From NCBI GenBank assembly GCA_964443845.1, contig CAYUFA010000081.1:1-10462 (forward strand): a DNA stretch of 10,462 nucleotides, in the 5' to 3' direction. Source of the stretch: UBA9214 sp964443845. GTDB taxonomy: Bacteria > Pseudomonadota > Gammaproteobacteria > UBA9214. The position numbers and the translations under genes are program-made. Positions 6,674 through 10,462 of this stretch are shown here, piece by piece; within the stretch, counting starts at the first letter, position 1, and the number at the start of each line of letters is the position of its first letter. The notes under the pieces were generated by a model. It saw nothing but the letters and a program-made list of their open reading frames with translations, was not told the origin of the DNA and searched no databases.

Positions 6674-6689
6674 AGCAGGAAACATGCCA
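6674..6689 (-). promoter_or_regulatory. Sigma-54 (-24/-12) promoter of the rnf operon
   Basis: Read on the minus strand the site is TGGCATGTTTCCTGCT. It has TGGCA at -24 and TGC at -12, with exactly ten bases between the invariant GG (6688-6687) and GC (6676-6675), as the sigma-54 consensus TGGCAC-N5-TTGC requires. The predicted transcription start is near 6663, leaving a 28-base leader before the rnfA ATG. The only deviations are T for C at the end of TGGCAC and C for T before TGC. Confidence 0.8.
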
Positions 6690-6898
6690 GTGCGGCACTG
6701 CACCCTCCCGCCGGCCGGCCGCTCCCGTCCGCTGTCCGGCCCGGTCGCCGCGGCAGGCCGGGGTGCGTCGCGCAACAGCCTGTTCTGTATGTTCTCTATG
6801 CCGGGGGGTACGGGGTCGGCAGCGCTACCCGCTGCTCCGGGGAACCCCGCACCGTCGTGCACGGGCCGTGCGGAGGGGCGGTCTGCAGGCTCAAACCG

Positions 6899-6914
6899 TG
6901 TGGCATAGCCGACA
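6899..6914. promoter_or_regulatory. NifA upstream activator site 1 (TGT-N10-ACA)
   Basis: TGTGGCATAGCCGACA fits the NifA binding consensus TGT-N10-ACA exactly. It lies about 240 bp upstream of the predicted rnfA transcription start and about 295 bp upstream of that of nifL. One exact match is expected only about 0.15 times by chance in a region of this size. Confidence 0.7.
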
Positions 6915-6939
6915 TGGACGAGCCGGTTGCAGGGTGTTT

Positions 6940-6955
6940 TGTCGGGAATCGAACA
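6940..6955. promoter_or_regulatory. NifA upstream activator site 2 (TGT-N10-ACA)
   Basis: TGTCGGGAATCGAACA is a second exact TGT-N10-ACA site, 41 bp from the first, close to four turns of B-DNA. Two NifA dimers would therefore sit on the same face of the helix. These are the only two exact matches found in the control region. Confidence 0.7.
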
Positions 6956-7177
6956 ATTCCGGTGCGTTGCACCATTTCGGGTGGCGCGGACCGGGACATC
7001 CGCAGGGCCGGAACCAGCGCTGCCGGGTGCCGGGCCGGAGGGTAATGCGCCGGGGCATGGCCGCGCACGAACCCGCCAAGTCCTTCTCCCGCGGCAGGTT
7101 CTCCATCCGACCGCCGCCGCCGCAGGGCGGCGGGCGGGGGCTGTCTGCAAACCTCCCGATTCCTGAGCAGACTGCTA

Positions 7178-7193
7178 AGGAATGGAACTTGCA
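7178..7193 (+). promoter_or_regulatory. Probable sigma-54 promoter of nifLA
   Basis: AGGAATGGAACTTGCA has GG (7179-7180) and GC (7191-7192) with the required ten bases between and a perfect TTGCA -12 element. The -24 element is weak: A instead of T before GG and AAT instead of CAC after it. The predicted start of transcription is near 7204, 27 bases before the nifL ATG. nifLA is known to use a sigma-54 promoter in Klebsiella but not in every relative. Confidence 0.45.
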
Positions 7194-7198
7194 GACAC

Positions 7199-7214
7199 CA
7201 GGGGCATGCCCCTG
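7199..7214. repeat. 16-bp perfect palindrome on the predicted nifL transcription start
   Basis: CAGGGGCATGCCCCTG is a fully self-complementary 16-mer immediately upstream of the nifL ribosome site (AGGTGA, 7216-7221). It covers the predicted +1 (about 7204). As DNA it could be an operator for a dimeric regulator. As RNA only part of it would lie in the leader, so a leader hairpin is less likely if the promoter call is right. Confidence 0.6.
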
Positions 7215-7230
7215 CAGGTGAACCCGAGTC

Positions 7231-8841
7231 ATGTCACAAGCATCATCCCGATCGAAAGCCGGTGATACCAGACGGCTGGACAGGCTGCTTGCCGCCGCAC
7301 ACGACGGTGCCTTTGCGGATCAGGGCATGCTGTCGACGCGTATCTTCTTCGAGATCGTCCAGCAATCCCCGCTGGCGATCTCGATCACGGATGACAAGGC
7401 GGACATCCTGTACGTGAACCCGGCGTTTGAAACCCTGACCGGTTACGACGGCAGCGCCGTGGTGGGCCGGAACGAATCCATCCTCTCACACAAGCAGACC
7501 CCGCAGGAGGTCTACCAGGACCTGTGGGCCACCATCCAGGACCGGCGCACCTGGCAGGGAACGCTGGTCAACCGGCGCCGCAACGGCGATGCCTACCTCG
7601 CCGAACTGCAGATCACGCCGGTGCTGGACGACCAGGGGGCGATCGGCTTTTTTCTCGGCATCCATCGCAATGTCACCGAGTTGCACGCACTCGCCAGGCA
7701 GGTGCACAACCAGAAGGCGCTGATCGAGTCGGTGCTGGATTCGGCGCCGGTCGTGGTGGCAGTACTGGATACCGACCGCAAGGTGCTGCTGGATAACCAG
7801 GCCTACAAGAAGCTGCTGGGGGACCTGCGCGGGCGCGAACCGGCGCAGCTGTTCCTGGATGCACTGCAGCAGGAGGATTCCGGCCCGGGATACCCATGGA
7901 GCGAGGGCCGGGGCTTCGATGCCATGGAAGTGCGGCTGGATAATGCGGGTCACGTCGAGCCGCGCTGGTTCACGGTGTCGGGAACCTGGGTCGACGAGCT
8001 CGATTGCACGGCCAGCGGCTATTTCAGTGACCAGATGGCGAGCCGTTGCTGCCTGCTGCTGGTCGCCAGCGAGATCACGGAACTGAAGCGCCGGATGGAG
8101 CAGGTCAGGATGCAGCATCTGCGCGCGAGCCTGGCGGAACAGCAACGCATCCAGGGCATGCGTGAGGCGTTGTCCGGTGCGATTTTCCAGATGCAGTCAC
8201 CCATCAACGTCATTCAGGCCGCCAGCATGCTCAGTCGCGGCAGCGACCCGGACAACACCCGTGAAGTGCTCGAACAGGTGCTGGATTCCGGCCGGCAGGC
8301 CATGCAGACCCTGCGTGCCGCCCTGCCGGCGGAGCTGCAGGAGGTCGAGACCAGCGTCAACGTCAACGCCCTGCTGCAGGACGTGCTGACGCTGATGACC
8401 GACGAGCTGCTTGCGCAGGGCGTTACCATCGACTGGCACCCACAGACCATCGTACCCGCGGTGATCGGGCGCCCCAACCAGCTGCGCAGCATGTTCATGC
8501 GGCTGGTCGAGAATGCCCTGCTGGCGGTGGCCGAGTCGGGCAAGGATCACCGCCTGATCCGTATCACCACGCGTGTCCAGGGCGATTGCGTCGAGGTGCT
8601 GATCCAGGACAACGGTCCCGGTATTCCCGACGCGCTGCGCCTGAAGGTGTTCGAGCCCTTCTTCACCGCCTGGCAGCAGGCGAAGGGCCGTACCGGCATG
8701 GGCCTGTCGCTGGTGCAGGAGACCGTCAACCAGCACGGCGGCGTGATCGACATCAGCCCGAAATTCCTCGATGGTTGCCTGGTGCGGCTCACGCTGCCGC
8801 TCCCCGACCGTGCGCAGGGTCGCCGGGAAGACGCATCGTGA
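7231..8841 (+). CDS. nifL: NifL, redox and nitrogen sensor that inhibits NifA
   Basis: The 536-residue protein is NifL, the flavoprotein anti-activator that binds NifA when oxygen or fixed nitrogen is present. PAS1 (about 35-150) contains TRIFFEIVQQSPLAISITD and GRNESILS. Ser51, Glu82, Trp99 and Asn114 align, from memory, with Azotobacter FAD-pocket residues Ser39, Glu70, Trp87 and Asn102. PAS2 spans about 162-285, then a coiled-coil linker (286-312) and a GHKL ATPase-like domain with an N-box Asn428, G1 DNGPGIPD (460-467), F-box VFEPFF (473-478) and G2 GRTGMGLSL (486-494). The H-box region AIFQMQSPIN (317-326) has no histidine, consistent with NifL working by ADP-dependent protein contact rather than phosphotransfer. 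AGGTGA precedes the ATG by nine bases. Its TGA overlaps the nifA GTG, which couples the two at a set ratio. Confidence 0.95.
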   Translation: MSQASSRSKAGDTRRLDRLLAAAHDGAFADQGMLSTRIFFEIVQQSPLAISITDDKADILYVNPAFETLTGYDGSAVVGRNESILSHKQTPQEVYQDLWATIQDRRTWQGTLVNRRRNGDAYLAELQITPVLDDQGAIGFFLGIHRNVTELHALARQVHNQKALIESVLDSAPVVVAVLDTDRKVLLDNQAYKKLLGDLRGREPAQLFLDALQQEDSGPGYPWSEGRGFDAMEVRLDNAGHVEPRWFTVSGTWVDELDCTASGYFSDQMASRCCLLLVASEITELKRRMEQVRMQHLRASLAEQQRIQGMREALSGAIFQMQSPINVIQAASMLSRGSDPDNTREVLEQVLDSGRQAMQTLRAALPAELQEVETSVNVNALLQDVLTLMTDELLAQGVTIDWHPQTIVPAVIGRPNQLRSMFMRLVENALLAVAESGKDHRLIRITTRVQGDCVEVLIQDNGPGIPDALRLKVFEPFFTAWQQAKGRTGMGLSLVQETVNQHGGVIDISPKFLDGCLVRLTLPLPDRAQGRREDAS

Positions 8842-10403
8842 ACGCGGCACTCACACGGGATCCGGCCGCCGGGGCGGGAAACCGCCAGGCCTTCCTGGAA
8901 AGCGAGCTGGAGACCCTCTACCGCGTCAGCGAGGTGCTCAGTTGTTCCCTCGACCTGCGCGAGACCATGCAGGGCGTGCTCAAGGTGCTGCACGAGCAGG
9001 GCAGCCTCAGCTACGGCATGATCAGCCTGGTCGATGAACAGAGCGGCGAGTTGCTGGTTACCGCCCTGCACGATGATCGCACGCGACCCTTCGAGTCGGT
9101 ACGCTACCGGCCGGGCGAGGGGATCGTCGGTGCCATCCTGTGCAGTGCCGAACCGATCATCGTGCGGCGGGTGGCGGACGAACCGCGCTTTCTCGACCGG
9201 CTCGGAGTGTACAAGGCGAACCTGCCGTTCATCGGCGTGCCCATCAACATCGGCGAGAACGAGACGGTCGGCGTGTTTGCGGCGCAACCATCCCGGGCCA
9301 GCGACCCGCTCGATGAACAGGTGCGGTTCCTGGAAATGGTCGCCAACCTGATGGGCCAGACCGTGCGGCTTGCGCGCAAGGTGGAGCGGGAACAGCAGCA
9401 GTTGCGGGACGAGCGCGACACCCTGCGCCGGCATGTCAAGGGTGAGCACGGTTTTTCCAACATCGTCGGACACACCCAGCGCATGCGCGTGGTCTTCGAG
9501 CAGGTACGTCAGGTCGCGAAGTGGGATACCACGGTCCTGATCCGCGGCGAGTCGGGCACCGGCAAGGAACTCATCGCCAATGCCATCCATTACAACTCCC
9601 CGCGCGCCAACGGCCCGTTCATCAAGCTCAACTGCGCGGCGCTGCCCGACACCCTGCTGGAGTCCGAGCTGTTCGGTCACGAGAAGGGCGCATTTACCGG
9701 GGCGGTGTACCAGCGCAAGGGACGCTTCGAACAGGCCAACGGCGGCACGCTGTTCCTGGACGAGATCGGCGAGATTTCACCGGCCTTCCAGGCCAAGCTG
9801 CTGCGGGTATTGCAGGAAGGAGAGTTCGAGCGCGTCGGCGGCCTGAAGACGCTGAGCGTCGACGTGCGCGTCATCGCCGCGACCAACCGCGATCTCGAGT
9901 CCCGGGTGCACAGCGGTGAATTCCGCGAGGACCTCTATTACCGGCTCAACGTCATGCCCATCTACATGCCGGCACTGCGTGAGCGCGCGGAGGATATACC
10001 GGACCTGGTGCATCACCTGGTCGCCAAGCTGGCGCGGTCCCAGGGCCGCAACCTCGAGATCACCGACAGCGCGATCCGGCTGCTGATGCGCTACCACTGG
10101 CCGGGCAACGTGCGCGAGCTGGAAAACTGCCTGGAACGCGCCGCCATCATGAGTGCCGAGGGTGTCATCGATCGTGACGCGATCGGCCTGACCGGCATCG
10201 AGGAAAGCGGCTCCCGGGCGGAACCGCGGCCGGCCGACAAGGTCGACCTCGATGATCCCGAACTGGACGAACGCGAGCGCGTCATCGCCGCACTGGAAGA
10301 GGCCGGCTGGGTGCAGGCCAAGGCTGCGCGCCTGCTGAACATGACGCCGCGCCAGATCGCCTATCGCATCCAGACCCTCAACATCAAGGTCCGCCAGATC
10401 TGA
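8838..10403 (+). CDS. nifA: NifA, sigma-54-dependent activator of nitrogen fixation genes
   Basis: The 521-residue product is NifA, close in length and sequence to the Azotobacter protein. It has an N-terminal GAF domain (about 25-180) and a linker coiled coil (181-200). The AAA+ domain (about 207-445) has Walker A GESGTGKE (237-244), the sigma-54 contact loop GAFTGA (284-289), Walker B GGTLFLDEIGE (302-312) and ATNRDLE (348-354). The C-terminal Fis-type helix-turn-helix (about 480-515) contains AAR-LLNMTPRQIAYRIQTLNI. The linker between the last two domains (453-478) has no cysteine, so it lacks the oxygen-sensing Cys motif of rhizobial NifA, as expected for a NifL-controlled form. The start is GTG at 8838, overlapping the nifL stop as GTGA; GGGAAG (8825-8830) is the likely ribosome site. 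Its own TGT-N10-ACA sites lie upstream of nifL and rnfA. Confidence 0.97.
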   Translation: MNAALTRDPAAGAGNRQAFLESELETLYRVSEVLSCSLDLRETMQGVLKVLHEQGSLSYGMISLVDEQSGELLVTALHDDRTRPFESVRYRPGEGIVGAILCSAEPIIVRRVADEPRFLDRLGVYKANLPFIGVPINIGENETVGVFAAQPSRASDPLDEQVRFLEMVANLMGQTVRLARKVEREQQQLRDERDTLRRHVKGEHGFSNIVGHTQRMRVVFEQVRQVAKWDTTVLIRGESGTGKELIANAIHYNSPRANGPFIKLNCAALPDTLLESELFGHEKGAFTGAVYQRKGRFEQANGGTLFLDEIGEISPAFQAKLLRVLQEGEFERVGGLKTLSVDVRVIAATNRDLESRVHSGEFREDLYYRLNVMPIYMPALRERAEDIPDLVHHLVAKLARSQGRNLEITDSAIRLLMRYHWPGNVRELENCLERAAIMSAEGVIDRDAIGLTGIEESGSRAEPRPADKVDLDDPELDERERVIAALEEAGWVQAKAARLLNMTPRQIAYRIQTLNIKVRQI

Positions 10404-10413
10404 AGTCCGACCT

Positions 10414-10455
10414 GCAGGCGCTACCATGGATTCGCCTGCTGGCGCAGGCTCCTAC
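10414..10455 (-). repeat. REP-like palindromic element after nifA
   Basis: Two overlapping inverted repeats share one arm: GCAGGCG (10414-10420) with CGCCTGC (10433-10439), and GCCTGC (10434-10439) with GCAGGC (10444-10449) over a TGGC loop. On the minus strand the element begins GTAGGAGCCTGC, the GTAG head plus GC-rich stem pattern of bacterial REP sequences tied to RAYT transposases. A second GTAG lies at 10421-10424 on the same strand. It starts 10 bases after the nifA stop; there is no T-run, so simple intrinsic termination is not supported, though REP hairpins can protect or end transcripts. Confidence 0.5.
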
Positions 10456-10462
10456 GATAATC

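Larger units (their letters stand above)
6635..7230. other. Divergent control region between rnfA and nifL
   Basis: This 596-bp region is non-coding as judged by the absence of any recognisable protein; the frames that cross it are short or are upstream extensions of rnfA. It holds a sigma-54 promoter reading towards rnfA, a weaker one towards nifL, two NifA-type activator sites in the middle, and several GC-rich inverted repeats. The latter include GCACGG-G-CCGTGC (6859-6871) and GGTGC-GTT-GCACC (6961-6973). A GC-only stem, CCGCCGC/GCGGCGG (7114-7133), follows a short CCG repeat. Confidence 0.8.

Noticed and set aside
6947..6959. IHF-like AATCGAACAATTC
   Set aside because: It has two mismatches to the WATCAA-N4-TTR consensus and overlaps a NifA site rather than lying between enhancer and promoter.
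6967..6985. Possible NtrC site (TTGCACC ... GGTGGC) upstream of nifL
   Set aside because: The half sites are six bases apart and the second is imperfect, so it does not match the GCAC(C/T)-N5-(A/G)GTGC pattern; the left half also belongs to another inverted repeat.
6635..7150. Upstream extension of the rnfA frame, giving a 365-residue protein
   Set aside because: RnfA proteins are about 193 residues and begin MTEYLLLL; the extension is low-complexity, Pro/Arg/Ala-rich, and covers the promoter and NifA sites.
7183..7193. TGGAAC directly followed by TTGCA as a -24/-12 pair
   Set aside because: The spacing between GG and GC is far too short for sigma-54; the GG at 7179-7180 gives the correct ten bases.
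8547..9680. Minus-strand 377-residue frame opposite the nifL-nifA junction
   Set aside because: It is the antisense of well-conserved NifL ATPase and NifA GAF/AAA+ sequence.
1..10462. CRISPR arrays, tRNA or rRNA genes, insertion sequences
   Set aside because: No spaced direct repeats, no tRNA cloverleaf or rRNA core sequence and no transposase frame were seen on reading both strands.

Overview
This window comes from a GC-rich (roughly 65%) diazotrophic gammaproteobacterium. The best evidence is a NifL-NifA pair of the gammaproteobacterial type (flavin PAS sensor NifL, and NifA without a cysteine linker) placed back to back with a complete seven-gene rnf cluster. Azotobacter vinelandii and diazotrophic Pseudomonas have the same rnf1/nifLA layout. 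The GC content and an exported YqgE-like neighbour would also fit a Chromatiales-type lineage, but the window cannot fix the genus.

Layout. Positions 1-141 (minus) hold a 46-residue secreted-peptide gene. Positions 142-523 are non-coding and hold a four-unit heptamer array and a dense group of perfect inverted repeats. Positions 524-1297 (plus) encode a YqgE/AlgH (DUF179) protein with an unusual N-terminal signal peptide. It converges with an 11-bp gap on the tail of the rnf operon. Positions 1309-6634 (minus) are, in transcription order, rnfA-rnfB-rnfC-rnfD-rnfG-rnfE-rnfH, with ATGA overlaps at C/D, D/G and G/E. Positions 6635-7230 are the divergent control region. Positions 7231-8841 (plus) are nifL and 8838-10403 (plus) nifA, joined by a GTGA overlap. 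The last 59 bases hold a REP-like palindrome.

How the parts work together. NifA is the sigma-54 activator of nitrogen-fixation genes, and NifL restrains it when oxygen or fixed nitrogen is present. RnfABCDGE is a membrane ion pump that can drive electrons from NADH uphill to ferredoxin or flavodoxin, supplying low-potential electrons to nitrogenase. The control region carries an excellent -24/-12 promoter for rnfA, 28 bases upstream of its start codon. It also has a weaker one for nifL, and two perfect TGT-N10-ACA NifA sites 41 bp apart, almost midway between the two promoters. This suggests that one activator cluster serves both directions: NifA switching on its electron supply and possibly its own operon.

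No new multi-gene system is seen. The less ordinary items are the shared activator site pair, the palindrome on the predicted nifL transcription start, the exported YqgE-like protein, the hairpin-rich leader, the tiny secreted peptide and the heptamer array.
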